DNA from: Eukaryota sp. TZLM1-RC | Taxonomy: Eukaryota; Metamonada: BaSk clade | Assembly (NCBI GenBank): GCA_040285825.1 | Contig: JAUPSS010000002.1 | Coordinates: 3,782,001-3,846,000, forward strand | Reading direction: 5' to 3' | Length of the DNA: 64,000 nucleotides | In this document: one piece after another, positions 1-10,717 of the stretch | Layout of the letters: the number at the start of each line of letters is the position of its first letter | Numbering within the stretch: position 1 is the stretch's first letter | Notes under the pieces: generated by a model | What the model was told of the DNA's origin: nothing | Databases searched by the model: none | What the model saw: the letters and a program-made list of their open reading frames with translations, nothing else | Made by a program: the position numbers and the translations under genes

Positions 1-185
1 ATGGCGTTCACGGATTCAATTTGCCATTATTAATAGATTACCACGGTTTTTCAATCGAATAAGAGAAGCTTTAGCTAGACAGCATGCAGATCAAGATTTT
101 GTAGAGGAAATCTTGGTTCAATGATAGTCGTCCCATTAGTTATGAGTTAATTTAATTAAGTGTGCAAATTCAATAAATACATATC
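1..185 (+). mobile_element. 3' end of family-1 RLE-type non-LTR retrotransposon (runs off left edge)
   Basis: The first 123 bases encode the C-terminus of the same protein seen in full at 2447-5647 on the other strand (residues around DFVEEILVQ then stop). They are followed by the family's 3' tail: a block starting GTCCCATTAGTTATGA, a TTAATTAAGTGTGC stretch and an AATAAA-like end near 165-181. Only this end lies in the window. It belongs to the same family as 2383-5725, 7493-7556, 36793-39001 and 46562-47492. Confidence 0.85.
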
Positions 186-269
186 TTTACTTAAATGTGA
201 CAAGGTATAACTTTTTCATGTGCTACAATTGCTCTGCAGTTTGACGAGCATTAAAATCCAAGTCTTCAA

Positions 270-835
270 ACAATTCTTTTATCTACAATTTCATTTATTC
301 CACCGAGAAACTAAACACAAAAATTAAAGTTCTGAATCTTCATATCCAAAATCAGCCAACAAAAAATGAGTGGAAGTTTTTCCTTCATAAAAGCGACCAA
401 GAGATAATAAACCAGAAGACAATAACGGGACAACACCTTTAACAATTTGAAAATACAATTCTGTTCTGCCAAAACGTTTTCAAAAATTCTTCCTGTACGT
501 TGCTTTACAATTTCAACAAAATCATCCAAGAACGATAAAGCAAGTAGTCCAAGCGTACCGTGTAGGGAAAAAGCAAATGAACAAAGGACACAATGAGTAT
601 TCAAGGATAGCAATTTTGTTTAATATTTATCAGTTTTAGGTATTTCGGCAACAGACAGCGGATTCTTGTGTTTTGACTGAGCTAATGGTAAAACAGAATT
701 ATTACATACATCAGTGGATCTCACATCAGTAATGATAGTCGTTCCTTCACGGCCTCCAAGCATGAAATCACCTCTATTTCGACCAAAAGAATTCAAAATA
801 TTTTCATCAACCAAAAGAGAGAGTAAAGGTTGTCA
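270..835 (-). mobile_element. Family-6 non-LTR retrotransposon relic, C-terminal endonuclease region
   Basis: Two broken reading frames (620-814 and 311-613) encode the end of an RLE-type retrotransposon protein. The first holds RNRGDFMLGG followed by IITDVRSTDVC, the RGD-x(n)-D pattern of the restriction-like endonuclease. The second holds the downstream block FLDDFVEIVKQRTGRIF. A frameshift or stop separates them. Related copies lie at 18285-18430 and 31600-31990, sharing a 3' end that reads TTTAATTTTTGTGTTTAG. No reverse transcriptase part remains, as expected of a 5'-truncated insertion. Confidence 0.7.
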
Positions 836-1115
836 GTAGAATAAAATTGTGTGTGACTTTGACATACAATAGAGTTGATCCTTACTGCACTGATGCTGGA
901 TAATTATTTCTATCGGCCAGGGTTGAAATTAATTAAGAAATCTTGATTTTGACATACAATAGTCTAACAATGCTTTAAGGATTTTCCGTTCCCGTTCACA
1001 TTCAAAAATATAACGATATCTGCAAAATTTATAGAAAAAGACCAAAAGATGGTGAAAACAGAAAAAAACAAAATAATGCTACATTAACCCTAAAAGAATA
1101 AAAAATTAAATTTTA
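836..1115. other. Intergenic, no gene seen
   Basis: AT-rich spacer. A 14-base direct repeat (TTGACATACAATAG) occurs near 859 and 949. I see no coding potential. Confidence 0.4.
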
Positions 1116-2382
1116 TTAATTATCCCTTCCAGAAGCAAACACTATGGAATTTGCTAGCAATAAATGACCATCTGTGGAGCTCTTCCATCCAGATCCACTG
1201 ACGCTATCAGCACTGAAACCATCTGAAGCAAAATCCACCACTCTACTTTTGTTATATTCACTCTTCAACACCAAAGGATCTCCATTTTTCAAGGTAGCAA
1301 CTGTTTGAAATTCAGGGTTGATGGAACTGTATTTTGCACCACGATAACAGGAAAAAGAGTTTACTGATTGCATAATTGAATCATTCTGGTTTGAGTTACC
1401 AAGTTCAATGAAAGAGCCAAATGAATTAGTACCACTCAAACCCTTGAATGCTCCATATCTAAAATCACCTTTGATTATACTTCCATTACAACTAAACAGA
1501 ATCAAACCTTTGCCAGCTTCTACTACTTGTTCAAGGAGTCTGGGTTGGATAGGTAAGGCAAATGTACTGTACAATACAACATCAAAATTATCAATGTCAG
1601 TAAAATCTGGTTTATTGGTGGGGATAATTTGTACCTCAAGATGAGGCCAATTTTGAGTGAACCCTTTTTGAATATTTTGAGTGATATTATTATGCCAGTT
1701 TGAATATGCCCACAAACAAACCCTAATTAATCGGCTTGGTAAATCTTCAAATAAAACATTTCTGCCAAATAATTTTGTCGTAATAGTTTCTAATTCAGTT
1801 GAATTAGAATTAAGAGACTTTTTCAGCACACTTTTCAACCAAATTTCCTTATTTTCATTCATGAATTCCTGTTGTGTTAACCCAAATAAAAGATTTTTGG
1901 GAATAACAGAAACCTTAGGTTTGGAATTGAAGCTAAAAAATGAAATTACGTAATTGAAAAGAGAAATGTTGTTGTATTTGATTGACATAATGATGAGTCG
2001 GTCAAAATCAGAGAAATTGATTGATTGGGTTGACACAATCTGAAGCATACTCAGAATTGATTGATCTTCATAATTGATTGATTCAGCCAATGTAATTAGT
2101 TCTTCAAACTCTTTGATAGTGAACCCATTGCGTATTTGTAAATAAAATGAAAATAAATCATTCTGGAAATCCTTGTTCTTGATTTCATTCATAATTGTTG
2201 TTAATTTCGACAAATTGACGAAATCATCAGCAATTAAATCATCAATCAAATCAGCAGTCAATGATGTTTCCGTCAAATCAATCACATTACCAGTCAGTTT
2301 TGATTGAAAAGCTTTACAAAACTTGGTGTTCAAAACCCTTGAAATTTCCCCTTCACAAAGTTGAATTTTGATGCCTTTAAAT
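1116..2382 (-). pseudogene. 3' part of BTB-domain gene split by a retrotransposon (C-terminal amidotransferase-like domain)
   Basis: This is the downstream half of the gene whose 5' half is 5726-7359. The halves share the 12-bp duplicate ATGCCTTTAAAT (2371-2382 and 5726-5737), and removing the inserted element plus one duplicate keeps the frame, giving an uninterrupted protein of about 962 residues. The C-terminal 200 residues alternate hydrophobic strands and small-residue turns (VVLYSTFALPIQ; VEAGKGLILFSCNG; DGHLLLANSIVFASG), resembling a class I glutamine amidotransferase or ThuA-like fold without an obvious catalytic Cys-His-Glu set. That fold is an inference. The reading frame continues upstream into element sequence to 2408, so the start there is not a real gene start. 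Confidence 0.75.
2371..2382. repeat. Target-site duplication, 3' flank of family-1 element
   Basis: ATGCCTTTAAAT, identical to 5726-5737. The two copies bracket the retrotransposon exactly and encode the same FKG residues of the disrupted BTB gene on the minus strand. Confidence 0.9.
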
Positions 2383-5300
2383 TTATCGTATTTATTGAAT
2401 TTGCACACTTGATTAAATTAAATCATAACTAATGGGACGACTATCATTAAACCAAGATTTCCTCTACAAAATCTTGATTTGCTTGCTGTCTAGCTAAAGC
2501 TTCTCTAATTCGATTGAAAAACCGCGGTAATCTATTAATAATGGCAAATTGAATCCGTGAACGCCATAAAAAAATATCAAATCTTTTCATTGTTTTTTCT
2601 TTCACCATTTTTTGGAAGTCATCCAAAAAAGTTTCTGCTTCAACTGATAATCTTCCATTTATCGAAAATGGGAAAGCAATAAAAACCAGCTGTGTATTTC
2701 TATCGACATTTGCATCTTCAATTTCTTTATCATATTTTCTATGTTTTTCTTTTGCTTTAAAATCCAGAGCAGCCACAGGATTAAGTTTTCTTCTGTGAAC
2801 CAAAGTATCGTTTGCAACATTACATGAGACAAAGTCAACAATAGCTTCAGAATTATCAATCCAATCACAGTATACATCACCTCTATCATCAGAACCAAAA
2901 TTATTCAGAGAAAGTGTTTCCTTCAGCAGGGGCTCTTTGATACACGATATCCTTGCAGTTTGTGCCATATTGAAAACAGTGTCTCTAACAGCATCATGTA
3001 ATGAAGAACGATAAGTTATCAATTTAGAGCAATTTAGAGCATGGCGCAAAGTGAGTTGAGGTGAATTCGAACAAATACATTTTTCTTTTGATAATAATTG
3101 GTTAATGGGGATGTTCAAATATAATCTCATTTTTGTTACAAATGCTTCATTAGTGGCACACAATCCAAATCTTCGTGGTACAATGGTTACAAAAAGTGAA
3201 GAATCTGACGCCTTGTTTTCACAAACACCCTTTTCCAATAACAATGAGTGAAGATCTTGATTTAAAACAGCCGAGCTGCAAATATTATTATAAAGATCTT
3301 TTTCATACATTCCAGTCAATCTTTTTCTGTAATGTTCGAAGAGTGTACTTCAAATTTAAAACATTTTTTCTGGAATATTGCCATTGAATGATTGGGGAAA
3401 ACATCGACCCCATTTTTCTACATCAATTCTTGAAATTTCTTCATTTAATGCAAAAACAGTGGAACTTTGCGTTGTCATCAATAAATCTTCCCAATCTGCA
3501 AATCTTTCGGAAAACTCAAAGATTGCATTTCTGCATCCACCAACAAAAGCACACGAGGTAAGAATAGAAGCCTTCGTCCACCCTAAACCACCATAATGTG
3601 GACTAAGGTAAGCATGATCTGGAATTTGAAACATTTTACATCCCAGTAATTGCGACAGAACTTTTGCACGTAACTCATTAAACTTTTGAGCCAAAGGTCT
3701 AGTGACGAGAGGATTTGTAGATCGAAATATATGATTAAATTTGGAACTAAAACACAGTCTTATAATGGTAAATTTGATGTGTTTTTTTATATCTAAATTC
3801 ATCATTCGGTCAATTTTGTCAGAAATTGAGTTCAACTTTTCAAACAATTTTTTGGTAATTTCATCATTATTTCCTAAAAACGAACCCAAATGACGAATAG
3901 CATCAATTGAATATAATTTGGCTTGAATTTCAATATCATCAATTATTGTGGAAACTGGAGAATTCGATAACAAAACACATTTAAGTAAATTAAGTCGGAG
4001 ACCAATTTTGGTAAATAGTTCTTTAAAACATACAGTTGCTTTTTTCACAATATTTAAATCACCAATAAGCACAACATCATCCATATATGCAATCATTTTT
4101 AGTGAAGGAAACATCTCTTGAATTTGCAGTAGAATAGGATGAATGGCCAAACAAAACAAAAGAGGTCCCAACGGATCTCCTTGCTTTACGCCACTTGATG
4201 AACTCAAAATGTTGTTACCAAAATGTAAATTAGAATATGTGCAATATGTTGATTGAAAATATGGTATTAATTCCGGCATATATTGCAATAGAGCACCATG
4301 GATACTGCGACGACTTAGTGAATTGAAAGCATTACTAAAATCCAATGACATGCAAACATTGGATTCATTTTGACGAAATAAGACATCAGTAGCAAAAATC
4401 GCTGAAGAGACTCCATCTGTAGTATTTATACCATATTGAAAGGGTAATAAAATCTTTTTAGCTTTTTCATTGAACCTGCTTAAGCAACATGCAGAAAAAA
4501 TATTGTGTAAGCTCTCAGAGACTGCAATAGGACGAACATCCATTTTTGAATTTTTGACAAGTGCAGTTAAACGAGAACTTCTTAATTCTTCTGGGTATTT
4601 GCGTTGACCAGATAATATTTGGTTGAAAAATTTGGTCAATAAACCAAGGCAATCTTCTGAAGAAATAATCGCGGCTTTTACATGATCAATAGTAATACCA
4701 GAAAGTCCGGCAGATTTACCACGAGGTCTCTTTTTGATAACCGAAAAAACTTCTGATGGCATCAATGGATAATTTTCCCAGTATGTGCCGTAAAAATTTT
4801 GATCCATTATAGGGTCTTCATAAGGATGAAGTATTTTCAATTTATCTATTGTATTTTCATTGTTCGGTGCTTTAACTCCGGGACTTAAAGCTGACAAAGC
4901 CTTGGACCATTTGTTGTCAAAGCATTTGTCTTCAAAAATTTTACTCAATTTCTCGGATGACTGATTTCTCGGTGCTATATTAGTTAAATCTTCGGAAATA
5001 TTAACGAAATTTTGTTCAAAAGGAGGACAAAAAGAACCAAAAAATTCCCAAATAATATTGATAGCATACTTTCCTTTACATAATTGATCCAAAAATCTTT
5101 GAAAAACGAAAGCAAATTCATTGCATTTGGTCGGATGAATTTCTTGAGGTATTCTTATAGGAGGATGGTAGTTATCAACTATGCGGCATTTCAAGCAGCG
5201 ATCAGAAGTTTTTCCTTTTGCATTTTTTCTAAAAGAAATACCACAATTGTTGCAAGTTTTGTGCTTCAATCGATTGCTCACTGGTTTTGCAACAACTTGT

Positions 5301-5725
5301 GGAGCATCATTTATGGGTTCTACCTTAGACTCTTTCCTTCTAATAAATTTTCTTTTACATTTTGTTTCAGATTTTGCCACATCATTTTTTCCAACATTGG
5401 GGCATGTTCGAGCATTATGTCCCTGTTGTCGACACTTTGAGCATCTGTAGGAGCGTGGCTTTGTTTTTGAACAAACTTTGTTCTCATCGTGATTGTCTAA
5501 TAATTCTTGATCAGAATTTTTTTTGTCCAAAAATGAAGAGAGAAAAGGTTGAGGAGGAGAGGTGGAAAGGACGTCTTGAGCATCTTGTTGTCTATCGTTC
5601 TTTCTTTTGACTCCATTAGAATCAGAAACTGATTCAGGCATCAACAAGAAAGATTAGAAGCAATGATCGCGGTTCAGCCAGGTCTTAAGTTAAACGGTTA
5701 TATGTAGAGGAAGAAAAAAAAATTT
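2383..5725 (-). mobile_element. Near full-length family-1 RLE-type non-LTR retrotransposon inserted in the BTB gene
   Basis: 3,343-bp element on the minus strand with a 12-bp target-site duplication. It has a 5' leader of about 78 nt, one long coding region (5647 to 2447, one frame break) and a 3' tail ending in an AATAAATAC-type sequence rather than a long poly(A). The tail is shared with copies at 1-185, 7493-7556, 36793-39001 and 46562-47492. The target duplication and variable 5' truncation among copies fit target-primed reverse transcription. It looks like the master type of the family in this window. Confidence 0.92.
2447..5647 (-). pseudogene. Family-1 retrotransposon protein: zinc knuckles, reverse transcriptase, RLE endonuclease
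   Basis: Domain order from the 5647 start: a CCHC knuckle (CSKCRQQGHNARTC), a second Cys cluster (CNNCG...CLKC), a non-LTR reverse transcriptase with VRPIAVSE, SLDFSNAFNSLSR, SSSSGVKQGDPLGPLLF and the catalytic YMDD, then after the break a CxC...H...C cluster (CICSNSP...HALNC) and an RLE-type endonuclease (RGDVYCDWIDNSEAIVDF with a downstream KAKEKHRKY lysine block). The C-terminal zinc cluster plus endonuclease is the layout of R2/NeSL-like elements. Two small indels near 3320-3365, relative to the copy at 36793-39001, shift the frame and create a stop, so the 763-residue part (3356-5647) and the 290-residue part (2447-3319) are separated. No APE endonuclease is present. Confidence 0.88.
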
Positions 5726-5737
5726 ATGCCTTTAAAT
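5726..5737. repeat. Target-site duplication, 5' flank of family-1 element
   Basis: ATGCCTTTAAAT, matching 2371-2382 base for base. Confidence 0.9.
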
Positions 5738-7359
5738 GAATTTTGATCGATAATATTTCCGCTTTTCGGTAGTACAACATCTATATGGAAGGGATACATT
5801 ATTGAGTAAAGTTCTGTGCAAGACTTGAGCGGAATAGCTAAAATTTGGTTAAGGTCAGCAAAAGTGAAATTTTCAAAATCAAACATATACAAACATTCCT
5901 TGAAAATTTCAACATTCCAATCAGAATCTGATTGATCTTTAATGGAAAGTTCCTGGTATGACGTGACCAACGATTGAAGAAGCCAGTAATCTGTTTCAAA
6001 ATGATTGGAAACGTCATCCTTTAATTTTTGAAATGTATTTGCTTTAATTGCAATAGGATCAGCATTAATTACCTTGAATTTTGCAATTAAACTACCTATA
6101 TAATCCAAATTAAAATCATTATTATCAGCTAATTGAATTGTCTCCACCAACCAATTGGAATTGGAATTAATTTGTTTCACCAAACTAAAATAATTAATAG
6201 AGAATTCAATTAAAATCAATGACAAAGATTCAAAACTTTTTAATGGAACAAAAAGCTCCGAATACAGAAAATTGAGAGGAATATCCTTGACTTCAAGTAA
6301 AGTCAAGATATGTCTGACCTGTTCTGTGAGAAAATCACTGCTATTGACAAAAGAATCCACAAAACTTTTAATTAACCACATCACGTGATCAATTGACTTC
6401 AGTTGACCACTCAATTTGATTAACGTACAAGGTCTAAATTGAGCGGAATCACATTGACCTAGATCGAAAATACCAGGAATTTCCTTGACCAAACCATCAA
6501 TTTGATTGAATTCAATTGTATCAGCAGTTACCAACATCCAAAACAAGAAATCATTCCTGATATTAGTATTAGCACCATCTGATGACGTCATGTTAGCGGA
6601 CGATGACGTGTCAGAATCAGAATTGATTGATACAAGAGATAAACAAAAGTCCAAAAGTACACGTGTCATTTCTTCATATTTCCCAAGAATTTGAACGACT
6701 TCCTTCCAAATGAAATCAAGGTCAACTTCCTTAATTAAATTGATTGAATTCTGAAATACTGATTCCACATCTGCAACTTCGATTACACCTTCAATAAAGG
6801 ACTTCACTAGTGAATTAAGCAGCCATTTAATTGAACAACTAGTCTTTAAAAACTTTGACAAAGTCCAAAGGGTTTCTTCTTTTAAAGCAAGTGGTTTATC
6901 AAGAGTTTGATTGTCTAACAAAGGGCAACATTCCTTAATAAAGGTAGTATGAAAGCAATCATCAGCACGTGTGATGACGTGGCAAAGATCAGGTGGAGAA
7001 ATGTTTTGAATAAATGAAAAAGCGCTTGATTTAATTTGCTCAACCTTGAAGAATTCTGCAATGTAATAAAGGTCAAATGCATTCTCCTTGGTGATGGACA
7101 ATGGTTGGCAGTAAAGGGAGTCAAGGAACTGTCTGAATAGATCAACATCAACAGGGAGATCGTCAAGGTCTACGCGATAGAGTTGACGATCTGAGAAAGG
7201 CAGAACGAACCTTTGACTGAGATAGCGTGAGAAGAGGGAAACAACAGCTCGATGGGCAGCAAATTCATGTTGTTTGTAGACTAGGACAACGTCATGGAAG
7301 TCTTTGTTGTTGTATAGACCCTCAGCAAGTGTGGAGTGAGGAAACTGGAAGGAGGTCAT
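5726..7359 (-). pseudogene. 5' part of BTB/POZ-domain gene split by retrotransposon
   Basis: The start at 7359 opens a protein whose residues 1-125 are a BTB/POZ domain: DFHDVVLVYKQHEFAAHRAVV, then SLFSRYLSQRF and a LDSLYCQPLSIT segment typical of BTB helices. BTB domains dimerise and often act as cullin-3 adaptors. The following 400 residues are alpha-helical and Leu/Asp-rich with no domain I recognise. The natural frame reaches the insertion at FKGI (5737); the last residues before the stop at 5698 are element-encoded. The gene continues at 2382-1116. As it stands the locus can only make a BTB protein lacking its C-terminal 420 residues. Confidence 0.85.
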
Positions 7360-7492
7360 TGTTATTCAAACAATTTGGTTGTGGTAATTCAATCTCCAAA
7401 ATTTGGCAAAATTCATAATATTTTTTCATTGTACTGAATTTTTATTGAATTAAAATTCTATCTAGTATCTGTTTCATAATATTCGAACACTA

Positions 7493-7556
7493 GACCCATT
7501 ATTCGTCCCATTAGTTATGAACTAATTATATTAAGTGTGCACATTCGATAAATAAT
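7493..7556 (+). mobile_element. Tiny 3'-tail fragment of family-1 retrotransposon
   Basis: About 60 bases match the family-1 3' end (CGTCCCATTAGTTATGA, then TTAAGTGTGCAC and ATTCGATAAATAA). No coding part remains: an extreme 5' truncation. It lies about 135 bp upstream of the BTB gene start and 15 bp before the LTR element. Confidence 0.75.
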
Positions 7557-7570
7557 AAATTGAACACTAG

Positions 7571-7741
7571 TGTTAGCCAGGCTAAACTCCTCCTGCCTAT
7601 TTCGGAAAGTATGACGTGATGTATCACGTCATCTTTAGTTTAAATTCGTTTTTGTTTAATATATTTTCGATTTTCTACCTCTGTTCTATAAACATCTGTT
7701 TTTATTCGTTTATGGAAAACCAACGTGCACTAAAGCCAACA
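7571..7741 (+). repeat. 5' LTR of Ty3/gypsy-like element
   Basis: 171 bp, starts TGTTAG and ends CCAACA, identical by eye to 14732-14902. It contains a 22-bp near-palindrome (7611-7632) with two inverted TGACGTGAT-type half sites, an AT-rich TATA-like stretch around 7656-7664, and the likely gag start codon at 7712. CTAG flanks it at 7567-7570 and recurs at 14903-14906. Confidence 0.93.
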
Positions 7742-10717
7742 GTAATTACTGTGGACGCCAGAGAATCCAACTCCGTAGCCAGGTACCCTCAAGTCGCTCC
7801 GTATTTACAACACACTGGTCGAGAAGCCATCTCCCAGTATGTGGAAGCGCTTAAGGTGTACGCATCCCGTATGTCCTCCAATCATGTCTCGTCAGACATG
7901 ACAAGAAGATATCCGTCTTCTACTCACTCACAGTCTCCCTCCGGCTCGAAGGCACCCGAGTCCTCCTCCTGCGATTCTGACCGAGAAGTTATCAAGGCAC
8001 TCGCCCAAGAAGTCGCTGCTCTGAAATCCCAACTTTCTCTCACCGAGAATTCCGAATTGAGTACTGAAGACACCTCCGAATCTACCCCTGTCTCCACTAG
8101 AACAAGAAAACCTAGTTCGACTTTAAACCCTCGAAACTTCAAACTTCCCTCCGAGATGGAATTTGAAGAAAGTCAAGACCCGCCTTCTGACTCCTCTGAC
8201 ACGACTAATGTTGCTACTTTTGAAAAGCGCCGCCTTGTTTCTGAAAATCAGCTTCACCAAGCTATGCTGCCGTATGTGTTATGTACTATTGCCCCTGTAG
8301 TGTTAGAAACCTTCGAGATCTTCGAAGGAATCGATCCCAACGACCCTGAAGCCGTTCTTTCCCACTTGTTATCCTTTTGCCGTTTTGAAGACTCTGCTGA
8401 GGCTTATCATAAGCTCCAATCTCTGAAACTCAATCTGTCCGCTCCAACCGCTGAAGAAGCCATCACTTCTTACATCTCTGCCTTCCTCAAGAAACTCCGA
8501 CTCTGTCCCTCTGAACTACCTGAATCTGCCCGTATGAAGTTCTTTACGAATGGAATACGTCCCGAGAGACTCCGCTTTATCATCCGAACCGACATAGAAA
8601 CTGGCTCTATTGATAGCTTCTCCTCCTTAGTCTCTCGCCTCCGTCAACTTCTCCCTTCCTATCACCTCCCGTACTCTGCTTACTATACTCTGCATGGCCA
8701 AAACCCTCCTCCTCCTAGATCTCAACCTTCTCGTCAGAATTCTCGAACTCCCCAGGCCCACCGCTCTGCCAACAAGTCTTATTCCGTCCGCTCCACCCCC
8801 AAGTCCTCGCCTTCCCGTCAAAGTCCTCGTTCTGAGCAGAAATATTTCTCTCCTCAGAAGTCTCCCTCTCCCATAACTTGCTTTTATTGCAAGGAGCCCG
8901 GCCATATGGTGAAGGACTGCCCAAAGCCTGGATGCAAAGCCAGCAAGCCCCGAAAATATGGAAACAATCCTACCCTCCAAAGAAAGCACAACCTTCGCCG
9001 CCAAGTCAACCAAGTAACTGACGCCAACCCTGAAGAGCCTCAAGTTAATTCTATCGTTGATTCGATTCAGTCTGCCTTGAAAGCAGATACTGCCGTCGAA
9101 AGCATCTTCCCGCATGGAGTAATGTCCTCATCCTCCTCTAGTTCTGACAATGATTCTTATAGTGTGACCCTCAACCCATTCTCTTCAATAAACCTTTATA
9201 ACTACTCGACATCTCCTTCATCATCCAGAAGCTCAACACCCTCCCTGTCATTCTCTGACGCTCAAGAGTTTCAAGAACTCTTCGACAACTTAGATTCATT
9301 AGCCCCTCCTGATGTAGATGCCAATCACGCTCTTATCTCTCGATCTCCTTCATCCTCCTCGGAACTATCCCCCAATCCAGTGTCTAATTCTAACGAGTTA
9401 GTTTCGAAAGTTTCCTCAGGCTCATCTCATGTGGTACCGCCAGGAAAGGCTCCCTCCCGTAACATAGACTCTTTGTCGTTGGAAGCTAGTCCCGACCTCG
9501 ACACTGAGTCTGGGCTGGTTGACGCCGACTGTGCTTACGCCGACGGTGGAGTAACGCATGATGTCCCTGATTTAACTAAGAAATGCTCTATGAACAAAAC
9601 TAAAGGATCTAAGGAAATGTTCAAGAAGGACGACTCCCCCGCTGAGCCCATGATCTCCCTATTCAAGAAAGAACTCAACAAGCCTGTAGACAAAAAGCTG
9701 CTCCATTTGAAGATCTTGGTCGATGAACAGACCTTCCTGTACGGAATGGTAGACACTGGAGCCACTATCTCCTGCATTTCTGAAGATCTAACCAAGAAAG
9801 CTAAACTCAAACCCACGAATAACTCTCTTGAAGTAGGATTAGCTGACCGGACTAAAGTTGTCTGCTCCCTTGTTTCTGGAAAGCTCGCCTTCTCTCTCGG
9901 AGGCGCCGCTAAGCTCACCTTTATCGACGTAACCCTTGCTGTACTCCCTTGCCAGAATTCATGTATCATTGGTTGCGACCTCCTCAAAAGGCTAGGCATC
10001 CTATCCAACGACTACCTCTTCCTTAACCTATCTGATAAGAACTATCAGTTAATGGAAGATGAATCAATCCCTGATCTGTTCATTCCTCCGTCTGACCGAG
10101 TCTCTGCTCTCTCCGCTCTCCCTGATCTGGACAAAACCTCGTTTCTGCTGAACGACCCTGCTCTGGAAACTTCGATCAAAGATTTATTGTTCAAATACCC
10201 AGAAGTATTTTCAAAGCTTCCAGCCCCTGAAGGTATAGACTGTCCACCGATGCGCATTCCTTTCCACGATGAATCCAAGATTGTTTCTAAGAAATTCCGT
10301 TACCTGTCCCCGGATAAGCTAAAGGTTGCCAACGAAGAAATGGACGTGCTCGTAAACAATGGTTTTGCTGTGCCCTATGATGGACCCTGGAGCTCACCCA
10401 TATGTCTTGTCCAACGCCCTGGGAAACCTCCTCGTCTAACTGGAGATTACTCCGGTGCTGGAGGCATCAACGACCTAACTGTTCCTGTTCCAGCCGATTT
10501 GCCCAAGATTTCTGATGTCTGTGAGTTCCTCTCTGGTAATAAATACATTGCCACCCTGGATTTGCCAAAAGCCTTCTGGCAGTTAAATCTGCATCCCGAC
10601 GATCAAGAGAAATCGGCCATAGCCATCCCTTTGAAGGAAGATCAAATACACTCGCGCTGCTTTTGGCCTAAAGAATGTTCCTGCTGTGTTTCAAAACCTC
10701 ATGAAAGGTATTTTTGA
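7712..10717 (+). CDS. Gag, protease and N-terminal reverse transcriptase of LTR element
   Basis: The likely start is ATG 7712, inside the LTR; an in-frame ATG at 7616 lies in the probable U3 region. The Ser/Pro-rich Gag includes a capsid-like helical stretch around 8230-8690, then the zinc knuckle CFYCKEPGHMVKDC at about residue 390, a long serine-rich linker, and an aspartic protease with MVDTGATISC (DTGA near residue 680) and IIGCDLL. The reverse transcriptase starts with WSSPICLVQRPGK and YIATLDLPKAFWQL. The frame then departs from the conserved sequence shortly before the catalytic motif: conserved FGLKN-type residues lie in the +1 frame just upstream of 10686. It stops at 10717. Confidence 0.9.
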   Translation: MENQRALKPTVITVDARESNSVARYPQVAPYLQHTGREAISQYVEALKVYASRMSSNHVSSDMTRRYPSSTHSQSPSGSKAPESSSCDSDREVIKALAQEVAALKSQLSLTENSELSTEDTSESTPVSTRTRKPSSTLNPRNFKLPSEMEFEESQDPPSDSSDTTNVATFEKRRLVSENQLHQAMLPYVLCTIAPVVLETFEIFEGIDPNDPEAVLSHLLSFCRFEDSAEAYHKLQSLKLNLSAPTAEEAITSYISAFLKKLRLCPSELPESARMKFFTNGIRPERLRFIIRTDIETGSIDSFSSLVSRLRQLLPSYHLPYSAYYTLHGQNPPPPRSQPSRQNSRTPQAHRSANKSYSVRSTPKSSPSRQSPRSEQKYFSPQKSPSPITCFYCKEPGHMVKDCPKPGCKASKPRKYGNNPTLQRKHNLRRQVNQVTDANPEEPQVNSIVDSIQSALKADTAVESIFPHGVMSSSSSSSDNDSYSVTLNPFSSINLYNYSTSPSSSRSSTPSLSFSDAQEFQELFDNLDSLAPPDVDANHALISRSPSSSSELSPNPVSNSNELVSKVSSGSSHVVPPGKAPSRNIDSLSLEASPDLDTESGLVDADCAYADGGVTHDVPDLTKKCSMNKTKGSKEMFKKDDSPAEPMISLFKKELNKPVDKKLLHLKILVDEQTFLYGMVDTGATISCISEDLTKKAKLKPTNNSLEVGLADRTKVVCSLVSGKLAFSLGGAAKLTFIDVTLAVLPCQNSCIIGCDLLKRLGILSNDYLFLNLSDKNYQLMEDESIPDLFIPPSDRVSALSALPDLDKTSFLLNDPALETSIKDLLFKYPEVFSKLPAPEGIDCPPMRIPFHDESKIVSKKFRYLSPDKLKVANEEMDVLVNNGFAVPYDGPWSSPICLVQRPGKPPRLTGDYSGAGGINDLTVPVPADLPKISDVCEFLSGNKYIATLDLPKAFWQLNLHPDDQEKSAIAIPLKEDQIHSRCFWPKECSCCVSKPHERYF

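Noticed and set aside
8627-9115. A 162-codon minus-strand frame inside gag, and similar long frames opposite the LTR element (for example 9535-10008, 13415-13744)
   Set aside because: They lie antisense to well-supported gag and integrase codons, lack domains, and are expected by chance in the GC-richer element.
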